Of a DNA stretch of 64,000 nucleotides, positions 1 through 8,298 are shown piece by piece (the first letter of the stretch is position 1; the number at the start of each line of letters is the position of its first letter). This DNA is from Prevotella sp. DNF00663. GTDB taxonomy: Bacteria; Bacteroidota; Bacteroidia; Bacteroidales; Bacteroidaceae. The position numbers were made by a program, and so were the translations under genes. The stretch is taken from NCBI RefSeq assembly GCF_001553265.1, contig NZ_KQ960645.1, positions 27,866 through 91,865 of the forward strand, read 5' to 3'. The notes under the pieces are model-generated. The model ran no database searches. It was given only the letters and a program-made list of their open reading frames with translations, and was not told where the DNA came from.

Positions 1-44
1 ATAGATTATAACACGGCAAGGGGGAGTCTTTCTGACTTTTATTT

Positions 45-1241
45 TTACTGCTCTTCAATCACAACCTTACGGGCGAGCATACACGCTCCGATGACACCGG
101 CACGCTCTTTTAGCTTGGATTGTACGATGTGAGAGTCTTTATTGACGAGATTGAGTGAGTATTTGAGCACACTGGTCTCAATGGAGTGCATCAAAAAGTT
201 GCCAGTCTGTGACATCGTTCCGCCAATAACAACCAAGTCGGGATTGAATATGTTGATGATACCGGCTAAGGCTTTGCCTAGGTTAAGACCTATCTGCTCC
301 AGCACTTCCAGACACAAAGGGTCTTCACGATTAGTGGCATTGATGAGCTCTTCCATGGTGAAGTCGGTCTGTCCGTCTTGTGATAGGATGGAGGTTTCGC
401 CGGCTTCGATGTGCTCTTTCACTTTGCGATAGAACGCACGGCCTGATGCTTCGGTCTCCAAACATCCCTTTTTACCGCAATGGCAGATGATTTCGTTGTC
501 GAAATAAGGCATGTGACCAATCTCACCGGCATATCCCGACTTGCCTTTATAGAGATGACCTTCGAGGATGATGCCCATACCAAGTCCCCAACTCATGTTG
601 ATGAAAATGATATCTTTTTCTCCTTTCACACATCCTTGCATGTATTCACCGTAGGCCATGGCACGCGTATCGTTGTCAATGTTGGTATGAATACCAATCT
701 TCTCAGTCAATATGGCTGTCAAAGGTTCCTCAGATACGTTGTAGAAACTGTAGCTATAGCCGGTTCCAGAGTTCACACGACCGGGAATGTTGAGGTTGAC
801 GTTGAGAATCTTTTTGCGCGAAATTTCGAGGGAATCGATGAATTTGTTGATGTGTTGACACAAGTCGTTGAGCGATTCCATCGTATTGGCGTATTGGAAA
901 GGAATATCCATGAGCAGGTTGATGAGTTCCCCGCGGAAATTCATCAGTCCCATATGGATACAGTCTTGTCCCATGTCAACTCCGACGAAGTAGCCGGAAT
1001 CGGGGTTCAAGCCGTATAAGATGGGTTTTCGGCCTTCGCTAGTTTCCTGCTTGCCATATTCTAGTACAAATCCCTCGTCGCTCATATCATTGATGAGTTT
1101 AGAGACTGTGGGGATGCTCAGATTCAACTCTTTCGACAAATCTGTATTGGTAGAGTTGCCGTTGTGAATGAAAAACTCTACTATCTTGTTCTTGATAAGC
1201 ATGTTTTTAGAGTCTTTCTCGTCTTGGAAGATATTAATCAT
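45..1241 (-). CDS. ROK-family transcriptional repressor (NagC/XylR type)
   Basis: 398 aa. ROK repressors bind operator DNA through an N-terminal winged helix and release it when a sugar or sugar phosphate binds the kinase-like domain. Residues about 15-75 form the helix-turn-helix (STNTDLSKELNLSIPTVSKL is the recognition region). A ROK domain follows, with the sugar-binding GHMPY segment and the zinc motif CHCGKKGCLE near residue 255. Having both parts makes a regulator more likely than a sugar kinase. The start codon overlaps the stop of the upstream esterase gene by 4 bp (ATGA type), so the two are translationally coupled in one operon. Its effector is unknown; the neighbours suggest an amino sugar or other glycan-derived sugar. 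Family call is firm, ligand is inference. Confidence 0.9.
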   Translation of the reverse strand: MINIFQDEKDSKNMLIKNKIVEFFIHNGNSTNTDLSKELNLSIPTVSKLINDMSDEGFVLEYGKQETSEGRKPILYGLNPDSGYFVGVDMGQDCIHMGLMNFRGELINLLMDIPFQYANTMESLNDLCQHINKFIDSLEISRKKILNVNLNIPGRVNSGTGYSYSFYNVSEEPLTAILTEKIGIHTNIDNDTRAMAYGEYMQGCVKGEKDIIFINMSWGLGMGIILEGHLYKGKSGYAGEIGHMPYFDNEIICHCGKKGCLETEASGRAFYRKVKEHIEAGETSILSQDGQTDFTMEELINATNREDPLCLEVLEQIGLNLGKALAGIINIFNPDLVVIGGTMSQTGNFLMHSIETSVLKYSLNLVNKDSHIVQSKLKERAGVIGACMLARKVVIEEQ

Positions 1242-2338
1242 TGTATGTCGGTATTAAGTTGCCAACCCATTATCATTGAAATCTGAGGAATGAGTGTCAT
1301 GGCGATTTTTTGTTGTCCTTGATAATTTGGATGCCAATCAGAGCCTGTATCAAACTCCTCACTGACGATGTTGAGCATCGGAGCTGCGAGATATACTTTC
1401 TGCAAATTGGCTATGGCGGTCTTTAATTCTCTGAAATTGGCCTGTAGATATATGTTGGCCGAGTGAGGGAGAATGCAAAGTACAGGTACGTCTCCATAGT
1501 TGGTTTTGACGCGTTTGATGAGCTTGACGTAGGCACCGACGTATTGTGCGCTACTCGGAATGGCAATGGGTGAGAAGTCGTTGGTGCCAAGATTGATGAT
1601 GACCAAGTCGGGATGATAGGCTTTGAAGTCGTAAGCCTGTGTGCCATGGGCGTCGAACAAAAGCCCATAACGGTCGCTCATGTTAGCTTTTGAAACTCGT
1701 ACGCTGTCGCCATAGTTACGCACCATGCCTCGGCCGGAGTGAGCTACGAGGGCATAGTCGGCATCGAAATAACGAGCAATGATGCAACCATAGGCTTTGT
1801 TGCAGTTCTCGGTGGATAGCTTGAAACGCTCAGTGGCTTTCTTACCCTCTGTTCCATAGCCACAAGTGTAGGAGTCGCCGATGATTTCTATCATCCTGCT
1901 TTTGCGAGCTACGGGACTTAATTGAGCACCCTTGTCTACGTAAAAGCCGTGGATAGTAGTACACCCGTACTCGCCTTCGGTACACTTTTGCAATCTCAAG
2001 GTGTGTGTGCCTTTACCTAAATTCTCTGCCAACACAACCTTGTGAGGCTCCCGTCCCGATACTTTTATCTTGTCTATAAGGCGATTATCGATAAATATGT
2101 TATGATAACTGGTGTCGATTTCGGATATATTGACGGCGATAGAATTACCAGTAAAGCGCGTCTGTACGTAGGTACCTACCCAATCGTAAGAGACGCTACC
2201 GTCTGCTTGTTGGGCTGTTCTACCTGTATAGAGGATGTTGGAGTCGGTAGCCTTGATTAATTTTTGGTTACCGCTCTTGGCAAGTGTGGTTGTGAAGCAA
2301 GCACAGCATAGCGCTATGATGCAGGCTGTTCTTCTCAT
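1238..2338 (-). CDS. Secreted SGNH/GDSL esterase, CE2-like
   Basis: 366 aa from the ATG at 2338. A longer reading from 2392 exists, but the methionine at 2338 starts a good signal peptide (MRRTACIIALCCACFTTTLA), so it is preferred. The N-terminal 130 residues look like the jelly-roll domain found in CE2 acetyl esterases. The SGNH hydrolase domain follows: block I GDSYTCGYG holds the catalytic Ser, GTNDFS carries block III, and DWHPNYQGQ near the C-terminus holds the Asp/His pair. CE2 enzymes deacetylate plant or other glycans; the substrate here is unknown. It is the first gene of a two-gene operon with the ROK regulator. A possible -7 element (TATTTTTG on the minus strand) lies at 2414-2421. 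Confidence 0.82.
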   Translation of the reverse strand: MRRTACIIALCCACFTTTLAKSGNQKLIKATDSNILYTGRTAQQADGSVSYDWVGTYVQTRFTGNSIAVNISEIDTSYHNIFIDNRLIDKIKVSGREPHKVVLAENLGKGTHTLRLQKCTEGEYGCTTIHGFYVDKGAQLSPVARKSRMIEIIGDSYTCGYGTEGKKATERFKLSTENCNKAYGCIIARYFDADYALVAHSGRGMVRNYGDSVRVSKANMSDRYGLLFDAHGTQAYDFKAYHPDLVIINLGTNDFSPIAIPSSAQYVGAYVKLIKRVKTNYGDVPVLCILPHSANIYLQANFRELKTAIANLQKVYLAAPMLNIVSEEFDTGSDWHPNYQGQQKIAMTLIPQISMIMGWQLNTDIQ

Positions 2339-2576
2339 TTCTTGACGCTTTGAAATTCCTATGATGTACTTCCCATATATAAAAAGGTACATCTTTATAT
2401 TGTTTGCTCAATGCAAAAATAAGAAAAATTGCTGATATTGGTGTGTTTTACGGTGGAAAACTATATGATAAGAACGCTTTATATGATTCGTTAAAACGAC
2501 TTAATGAGTATTTGTTTGGAAATAAGGGTTAATTTATAAATATTTTGATTAAATATAAAATAAAATACTAGAATCT

Positions 2577-2608
2577 TTTGGAATCTTGATCAAAAAGAAC
2601 TAATTTTG
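2577..2608 (+). promoter_or_regulatory. Bacteroides-type promoter for the epimerase gene
   Basis: TTTG at 2577-2580 and TAATTTTG at 2601-2608, 20 bp apart, match the -33/-7 consensus of the primary Bacteroidetes sigma factor. The epimerase ATG lies 44 bp downstream. The region also serves as the divergent upstream region of the esterase/ROK operon. Confidence 0.7.
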
Positions 2609-2652
2609 CATCATGTCGCATAAAAAATGATTTGCAGGCAAAATATATAGCT

Positions 2653-3837
2653 ATGGACAAAAAGGAATATTTGAGCTTTTGGGCGAATTCTTACAAGAAT
2701 GATTTGACAAAAATCATCATGCCATTTTGGATGGAACATGGTTGGGATCGGCAGAATGGTGGCGTTTATACGTGTGTAGACCGTGATGGAACACTGATGG
2801 ATACGACGAAATCGGTATGGTTTCAAGGGCGTTTTGCCTTTGTTTGTGCATACGCATACAATCATATAGAGAAGAATCAGCAGTGGTTGGATGCTGCCGC
2901 CAGCACCTTGGAATTTATCGAGAAGCATTGTTTCGATGAGCAGGGACATATGTATTTCTCTGTTACAGCAGAGGGAACGCCACTCCGTAAGCGTCGTTAT
3001 GTATTCTCGGAGACATTTGCCGCTATCGCTATGTCGGAATATTCTTTGGCTACAGGAGATAAGAAGTATGCTCAAAGAGCAATGGATATATTCTCCGATG
3101 CTGTTCGATTCCTCAATACTCCGGGCTTTTTGCCAGCAAAATTTGAGCCGGAAGTGAATCTCCAGAGTCATTCCATTGTGATGATTTTAATCAATGTAGC
3201 CTCGTGTTTGCGAAAGGTTTGTGACGATCCGAAGCTCACTCAGCAGATTGATGAGTCCATAGATAAATTGCAAAGATATTTCATACATCCGGAGTTTAAG
3301 GCTTTGTTGGAGACTGTAGGTCCTAATGGTGAGTTTGTAGATACCAATATGACGCGTGCTGTCAACCCCGGTCACTGTATCGAAACGTCTTGGTTCCTGT
3401 TGGAAGAGTCGCGCCATCGTGGTTGGGATAAGAAGCTTACTGATATGGCTCTTACCATCTTTAACTGGTCGTGGGACTGGGGATGGGATAAACAATACGG
3501 TGGTATTATCAACTTTGTAGACTGTAAGAACTTGCCTCCACAAGATTATTCGCAGGATATGAAGTTCTGGTGGCCGCAGTGTGAGACCATTATCTCTTCG
3601 CTTTATGCTTACTTGGCTACCGGTGATGACGAATATTTGTACCGTCATCGTCAGATAAGTGAGTGGACATACGCTCACTTCCCCGATGCACAATTCGGTG
3701 AATGGTATGGTTATTTGCATCGCGATGGAACGGTAGCACAGCCTGCTAAGGGTAATCTTTACAAAGGACCGTTCCATATCCCACGCATGATGGTGAAGTC
3801 GTATGAACTCTGTGATGAGATTTTGAAGACATTATAA
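2653..3837 (+). CDS. AGE-family sugar 2-epimerase (N-acylglucosamine 2-epimerase / RnBP-like)
   Basis: 394 aa from the ATG at 2653; an upstream in-frame methionine at 2632 is less likely because the family normally begins close to the FWxxxYKND-like segment. The protein is a typical (alpha/alpha)6-barrel epimerase. Visible family signatures are QGRFAFV, KRRYVFSETFAAIA, NPGHCIETSWFL (His of the active site), KFWWPQCE and the C-terminal KGPFHIPRMM. The RYVFSETF segment resembles renin-binding-protein-type GlcNAc/ManNAc 2-epimerases, which Bacteroides uses in sialic acid catabolism. Cellobiose or mannobiose 2-epimerase activity cannot be excluded. The gene sits between a divergent ROK/esterase operon and fkp, in a sugar-salvage neighbourhood. 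Fold and family are firm; substrate is inference. Confidence 0.85.
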   Translation: MDKKEYLSFWANSYKNDLTKIIMPFWMEHGWDRQNGGVYTCVDRDGTLMDTTKSVWFQGRFAFVCAYAYNHIEKNQQWLDAAASTLEFIEKHCFDEQGHMYFSVTAEGTPLRKRRYVFSETFAAIAMSEYSLATGDKKYAQRAMDIFSDAVRFLNTPGFLPAKFEPEVNLQSHSIVMILINVASCLRKVCDDPKLTQQIDESIDKLQRYFIHPEFKALLETVGPNGEFVDTNMTRAVNPGHCIETSWFLLEESRHRGWDKKLTDMALTIFNWSWDWGWDKQYGGIINFVDCKNLPPQDYSQDMKFWWPQCETIISSLYAYLATGDDEYLYRHRQISEWTYAHFPDAQFGEWYGYLHRDGTVAQPAKGNLYKGPFHIPRMMVKSYELCDEILKTL

Positions 3838-3935
3838 GAGTACGATAGTACACAGGAAATCCTTATTTTCTGATTCTCCAAGGGGGCGAATGTGAGTTTT
3901 TTTTCTTATTTTTGCAAGAGATAAAATCTACAAAA

Positions 3936-6683
3936 ATGAAGAAACTCCTTTCGCTCCCTCCTAACTTGGTAGGTTGTTTCCATGAGCTTACCGGTTATTC
4001 TCGTGATGAATGGTTTTGTACCAACGACCCTGTTGGGCATAAGTTAGGCTCCGGCGGTGGTTCCACGTGGTTGTTACAAACTTGCCATGAAGCGTGGGCG
4101 CAAGGCCAAGATATGCACGAATGGCTCGGCAGTGAGCGTAGATTGCTGCTCCATGCCGGCGGACAAAGCCGTCGATTGCCTTCGTATGCGCCTTCCGGAA
4201 AGATTCTTACGCCTATTCCTGTATTCCGTTGGGAACGTGGACAGCGTCTTTCTCAAGACCTGTTGTCACTGCAAATACCTCTCTATGAACGTATCATGGA
4301 GGCTGCTCCGGAGCATCTTCACACCATGATAGTAAGTGGTGACGTGTATATTCGTGCCACGAAGCCATTGCAGGAAATACCTGATGCTGACGTCGTTTGT
4401 TATGGACTGTGGCTTGATTTAAGCATTGCGAAAGACCACGGAGTCTTTGTTTCGTCTCGACAGACACCCGGTGTGATGAAATGTATGCTGCAAAAGCCGT
4501 CAGTGGAGACGTTGAATAGCTTGTTGAAGGATCATTTTTATCTCACGGATATTGGTATTTGGCTTTTCAGCGACCGTGCTATCGAGTTGATGATGAAGCG
4601 TTCGATGAAGGATGGAAAGCTTGTCAACTATGACATGTATAGCGATTTCGGTTGCTGTTTGGGTACCCATCCGACGATGCTTGACGAAGAAATAGCGCAA
4701 TTGAAAGTCGCTGTTTTGCCGTTACCGGGTGGAGAATTCTACCATTTTGGGACATCTCACGAACTTCTTTCTTCTACTTTGGCCGTTCAAAATTTGGAGA
4801 ACGACCAGCGTAAAATCATGCATCACTCACGCAAACCGCATCCTTCAATGTTCGTACAGAACTGTCTGTTGCGTGTAAAACTGACCGCTGAAAACCAGAA
4901 TCTGTGGGTAGAGAATAGCTGTGTGGGCTCGCATTGGACGCTGTCTCACGAACATATTATCACCGGTGTGCCCGAAAATGATTTTGAACTAACGTTGAAA
5001 GCCGGACAATGTGTAGACGTTGTGCCTGTTGGAGAGTCGCAATACGTGGTTCGTACCTATGGTTTCCAAGACCGTTTTGATGGAGAATTACAGCAAACAC
5101 CGATGTTCCCGGTGGTTGATTCGGTAGAGGATATAGGAGTGGTATTGCGCTATATGCTTGGCTTGGATGCGAGTCGAGAGGCTCAACAACTCTTTGATGG
5201 ATGTCGAAAGATGAGTGCCGAGGATATTTCTGCGGTTGCTAATCTGCGTCGACTCTTTGCGCAACGCCGCTCATTCCGTAATGATAACTGGCCGGCATTG
5301 GCCCGTAATCATGAACATAGTGTTTTTTATCAAGTGGATTTAGAGGATGCTGCTAAGGAATATGCGGATGCTAATCTGCCTGAACCGTCTGCATTGACGG
5401 GTGAAGAACCGCTGATGACGCGTATTCATGACGCGATGTTCCGCAGCGAGTTGCATCGTTTGAAGGGAGAACAGGGTTACAGTGAACAAGGTGAAAAGGC
5501 TTTTTCATTGTTACGCCAAGGTTTAATGGATCAGGTAGCTGCGGCTGGTCAGCGCCCACATCCCACCATTTATCAAGATCAAATCGTCTGGGCACGTAGT
5601 CCGGTGCGTATAGATATTGCCGGCGGATGGACCGATACGCCTCCTTATTGTTTGATGGAAGGCGGTCGAGTTATAAATCTTGCCATAGAGTTGAACGGTC
5701 AACCGCCTTTGCAAACCTATGTAAAGCCTTGCAAGGAGCGCCATATCATCTTGCGAAGTATCGACCTTGGTGCGGCCGAGGAGATTACTACGTACGAGCA
5801 ATTGGGCGATTTCAACCACGTGGGAAGTCCGTTCTCCATCCCGAAAGCTGCTTTGGCTTTGGCCGGTTTCCATCCTTCTTATGGTGAAGAAAGTTTTGCT
5901 TCGCTCGAACAACAGCTTGGTGCGTTTGGTAGCGGTATCGAGCTTACGATGCTGTCTGCTATTCCTGCGGGCAGTGGATTGGGTACAAGTAGCATCCTTG
6001 CAGCTACTGTTTTGGGTGCATTGAATGATTTCTGCGGTCTGTTGTGGGATAAGAGCGAGATTGGTAGACGCACATTGGTGCTCGAACAGTTGCTTACTAC
6101 GGGTGGCGGATGGCAAGATCAGTTTGGTGGTTTGCTTCAAGGAGTGAAGTTATTGCAAACCGATAGAGGCTTTGAACAGACGCCTGATGTACGCTATTTA
6201 CCCAACGACCTCTTCGTACAACCCGAATACAAGGCTTGTCACCTATTATATTATACGGGTATTACGCGTACGGCAAAGACCATATTGGGTGAGATTGTAC
6301 GTCGTATGTTCCTCAATCAGCACGATGAGATAGAACTGTTGCGTCGCATGAAGGAACACACCAAGGAAATGTACGAGGCGTTGCTAAGACAGGAATTCAA
6401 CACGATGGGGATGTTGGTTCGCCATACTTGGCAGCAGAATCAGCTACTCGATGCCGGAACAAATCCTGCCGAGATGGCTCAACTAACAGCTTTGATAGAC
6501 GATTTGTGTCTAGGTTATAAGTTGCCGGGAGCCGGTGGAGGCGGTTATCTCTATATGGTTGCGAAAGATCCGGAGGCAGCTGCGCGTATCAAGAAGATAC
6601 TCAACGACCATCGTCTGAACTCTAATGCCCGCTTCGTGGATATGAGTCTCAGTACTACAGGTCTGCAGGTGAGTCGTAGTTAG
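3936..6683 (+). CDS. fkp: Bifunctional L-fucokinase / GDP-L-fucose pyrophosphorylase
   Basis: 915 aa from the ATG at 3936; an in-frame TTG 24 bp earlier is rejected. Fkp converts free L-fucose to fucose-1-phosphate and then GDP-fucose, used by Bacteroides to fucosylate its own capsules and glycoproteins. The N-terminal half is the nucleotidyltransferase, with LLHAGGQSRRLP near residue 70 and the lysine of SGKILTPIPVF. The C-terminal half is a GHMP kinase: RSPVRIDIAGGWTDTPPY near residue 550, the P-loop-like PAGSGLGTSSILA, and a GAGGGGYLY motif close to the end. Length agrees with the characterised Bacteroides enzyme (about 949 aa). A TATTTTTG -7 element at 3907-3914 lies 22 bp before the ATG. 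The GSCFA gene follows after 5 bp, so the two probably share a transcript. Confidence 0.96.
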   Translation: MKKLLSLPPNLVGCFHELTGYSRDEWFCTNDPVGHKLGSGGGSTWLLQTCHEAWAQGQDMHEWLGSERRLLLHAGGQSRRLPSYAPSGKILTPIPVFRWERGQRLSQDLLSLQIPLYERIMEAAPEHLHTMIVSGDVYIRATKPLQEIPDADVVCYGLWLDLSIAKDHGVFVSSRQTPGVMKCMLQKPSVETLNSLLKDHFYLTDIGIWLFSDRAIELMMKRSMKDGKLVNYDMYSDFGCCLGTHPTMLDEEIAQLKVAVLPLPGGEFYHFGTSHELLSSTLAVQNLENDQRKIMHHSRKPHPSMFVQNCLLRVKLTAENQNLWVENSCVGSHWTLSHEHIITGVPENDFELTLKAGQCVDVVPVGESQYVVRTYGFQDRFDGELQQTPMFPVVDSVEDIGVVLRYMLGLDASREAQQLFDGCRKMSAEDISAVANLRRLFAQRRSFRNDNWPALARNHEHSVFYQVDLEDAAKEYADANLPEPSALTGEEPLMTRIHDAMFRSELHRLKGEQGYSEQGEKAFSLLRQGLMDQVAAAGQRPHPTIYQDQIVWARSPVRIDIAGGWTDTPPYCLMEGGRVINLAIELNGQPPLQTYVKPCKERHIILRSIDLGAAEEITTYEQLGDFNHVGSPFSIPKAALALAGFHPSYGEESFASLEQQLGAFGSGIELTMLSAIPAGSGLGTSSILAATVLGALNDFCGLLWDKSEIGRRTLVLEQLLTTGGGWQDQFGGLLQGVKLLQTDRGFEQTPDVRYLPNDLFVQPEYKACHLLYYTGITRTAKTILGEIVRRMFLNQHDEIELLRRMKEHTKEMYEALLRQEFNTMGMLVRHTWQQNQLLDAGTNPAEMAQLTALIDDLCLGYKLPGAGGGGYLYMVAKDPEAAARIKKILNDHRLNSNARFVDMSLSTTGLQVSRS

Positions 6684-6688
6684 AATGT

Positions 6689-7486
6689 ATGGAACTTCAA
6701 ACGAAAGTCGATATAGCACGTTCGGCGTGGACCATTGAGCCACGCCATCGTCTCTTTTTCGTTGGCTCATGCTTTGCCGAGAACATCGGTCGACGTTTTG
6801 CCGATTCGCAATTCCGTGTGGTCGTCAATCCGTTTGGCGTGATGTACAATCCCGCGAGCATCCTTCATACTGTGCAGCGATATGAGGGTGATGTGCCCGA
6901 TGTGGCTGTATTTACGCTCGGTACCAATCATGTGTATGTGTTGAAAGAGACCGGTGAGATAGTCGATAACTGTCAGAAGCGGCCACAAATACTTTTCGAT
7001 GAGCAGGAATTGAGTGTAGAACAGTGTACGGATTATTTGCGGAAAGCTGTTCAACTGCTTACGAAGAAGAATCCACAGGTACATGTTATTGTGACCGTCA
7101 GTCCTATTCGCTACCGCAAATATGGTTATCATGGCAGTCAACTATCTAAATCTACGCTCTTGTTGGCAGCCCATCAACTCGTTCAGACCATGCCCGAATG
7201 CGTCACGTATTTTGAGGCTTACGAGTTGATGAACGATGAATTGCGCGATTATCGTTTCTATAGTGAAGATATGTTGCATCCCAGTGAGCAAGCTGTATCG
7301 TATATTTGGCAGCGCTTTGGAGAGACTTTCTTCTCCAAACAAACCTTTCAGTTTATTGAAGAATGGCGACCGATAGGGCAAGCTTTGGCTCATCGTCCAT
7401 TCAATAGTGATGCTCCTGAATACCAATCGTTCTTGAAACAGGCGCAAGAACGAGAACAGGCATTCCGTCAAAAGTATGATTTATAG
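6689..7486 (+). CDS. GSCFA domain protein
   Basis: 265 aa, cytoplasmic by appearance (no signal peptide). The family-defining motif is at the N-terminus (FFVGSCFAENIG, residues about 25-36) and the fold is related to SGNH/GDSL hydrolases. TVSPIRY near residue 135 and DMLHPSEQAV near residue 195 look like the conserved late blocks, the latter with a candidate Asp-xx-His pair. No reaction has been assigned that I can state with confidence. It begins 5 bp after fkp, which suggests cotranscription. A hairpin follows at 7506-7534. Confidence 0.88.
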   Translation: MELQTKVDIARSAWTIEPRHRLFFVGSCFAENIGRRFADSQFRVVVNPFGVMYNPASILHTVQRYEGDVPDVAVFTLGTNHVYVLKETGEIVDNCQKRPQILFDEQELSVEQCTDYLRKAVQLLTKKNPQVHVIVTVSPIRYRKYGYHGSQLSKSTLLLAAHQLVQTMPECVTYFEAYELMNDELRDYRFYSEDMLHPSEQAVSYIWQRFGETFFSKQTFQFIEEWRPIGQALAHRPFNSDAPEYQSFLKQAQEREQAFRQKYDL

Positions 7487-7505
7487 TAGTTCATTCCAAT
7501 ATTTT

Positions 7506-7534
7506 ATTCTGTTTAATAGCCTTTTAAACAGAAT
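7506..7534 (+). terminator. Hairpin after the fkp-GSCFA operon
   Basis: A perfect 11-bp stem (ATTCTGTTTAA at 7506-7516 pairing with 7524-7534) with a 7-nt loop lies 20 bp after the GSCFA stop codon. The stem is AT-rich and has no following T-run, so it is a weak terminator or an mRNA 3' end stabiliser. Confidence 0.45.
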
Positions 7535-7571
7535 CAATCCTTAAATTTTGCGGTTTCAAATAAATTGCGTA

Positions 7572-7597
7572 CGTTACGCAACGTAATTTACGTAACG
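7572..7597. repeat. Short dyad CGTTACG-N12-CGTAACG
   Basis: CGTTACG (7572-7578) and its exact reverse complement CGTAACG (7591-7597) flank 12 bases that contain a further ACGTAA-like word. The CpG-rich block stands out in an AT-rich spacer. It could be a protein binding site; nothing ties it to a given gene. Confidence 0.3.
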
Positions 7598-7796
7598 CTT
7601 ATACATAGTATGTTCTGGGCAGGCAGCTTTACTGGAAGCGATAGCTGCGGAAGGGTGTGTGGCCTTGCCATTCAGCCATTTGTTTGTGAATGGTTATAAA
7701 CTAAAGGCTGTCAGTAGTGTGAAGACGGCACTGAATACCTTGCTTCATCGTTTCTTCGGATATTGGTTGAAGCGACGTTCTTTTATGATTAAATAG
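7596..7796 (+). pseudogene. Decayed C-terminal fragment of a Bacteroidetes AAA+ ATPase
   Basis: An open stretch of 66 codons, bounded upstream by a TAA and with no ATG near its start, ends with TAG at 7794-7796. The translation (ALLEAIAAEGCVALPF, then KAVSSVKTALNTLL, then HRFFGYWLKRR) resembles the C-terminal winged-helix part of the ATP-binding proteins common in Bacteroidetes genomes, where SSVKTAL-x-LL is followed about 17 residues later by DRFFxxWL. Here the intervening segment is missing, consistent with an internal in-frame deletion. The P-loop domain is absent altogether. The fragment runs 8 bp into the 3' end of the convergent nrdG. The homology is judged by eye. Confidence 0.5.
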
Positions 7797-8298
7797 CTAT
7801 GGGATATGGTTGGTAGACGAATAATATCGGACTGCCGGCCGTCAGAGAGCGGCGTACATCAATGAGTCGTTGATTGGATGAGCCGCGGAATAATAGGTCG
7901 GTATCGCGTAGCGATTGCACGAATGGGCCGTCCACCAATACATCTATTTGTTCTAAGAGCGCACGAGTGTGCTCTTTTTTTTGTAGGGTTTCAAAAGTAA
8001 AACCCGAAAAACACCAAATTGTTTTATTCGTTTCGCGTCGAATAGCCAGTGCCAATTCCAAGAATCCTTCGGCTTGAAACATAGGGTCACCACCTGAGAA
8101 TGTGACGTTGGCAAATGGGTCTTGCGTGATTTCATGCATGATTTGCTGGGTCGTCATGGGCGTTCCGCGGTTAATGTCCCACGATTGTGGGTTGTGACAA
8201 CCGGGACATTCGTTCGGACAACCGGCACAGTAGACGGAGGTACGAAAGCCCGGTCCGTCTACTGTGGTGTCGTGTATGATGTCTAAAACACTTATCAT
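7789..8298 (-). CDS. nrdG: Anaerobic ribonucleotide reductase activating enzyme (radical SAM)
   Basis: 169 aa. NrdG uses a 4Fe-4S cluster and S-adenosylmethionine to place the glycyl radical on NrdD under anaerobic conditions. The radical-SAM cysteines are in CPNECPGCHN (CX3CX2C) near residue 31-40, preceded by DGPGFRTSVYCAGC. VTFSGGDPMFQ is the SAM-binding GGD/E region. Full length for the family. Its ATG overlaps the nrdD stop by 4 bp, so synthesis of the pair is coupled. Confidence 0.97.
   Translation of the reverse strand: MISVLDIIHDTTVDGPGFRTSVYCAGCPNECPGCHNPQSWDINRGTPMTTQQIMHEITQDPFANVTFSGGDPMFQAEGFLELALAIRRETNKTIWCFSGFTFETLQKKEHTRALLEQIDVLVDGPFVQSLRDTDLLFRGSSNQRLIDVRRSLTAGSPILFVYQPYPIAI

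Noticed and set aside
3912..3935. Earlier TTG start for fkp
   Set aside because: It lies inside the -7 element (3907-3914) and the ATG at 3936 fits the family's N-terminus.
7572..7597. CpG-rich dyad as an insertion-element end
   Set aside because: No matching inverted copy at a distance and no transposase remains.
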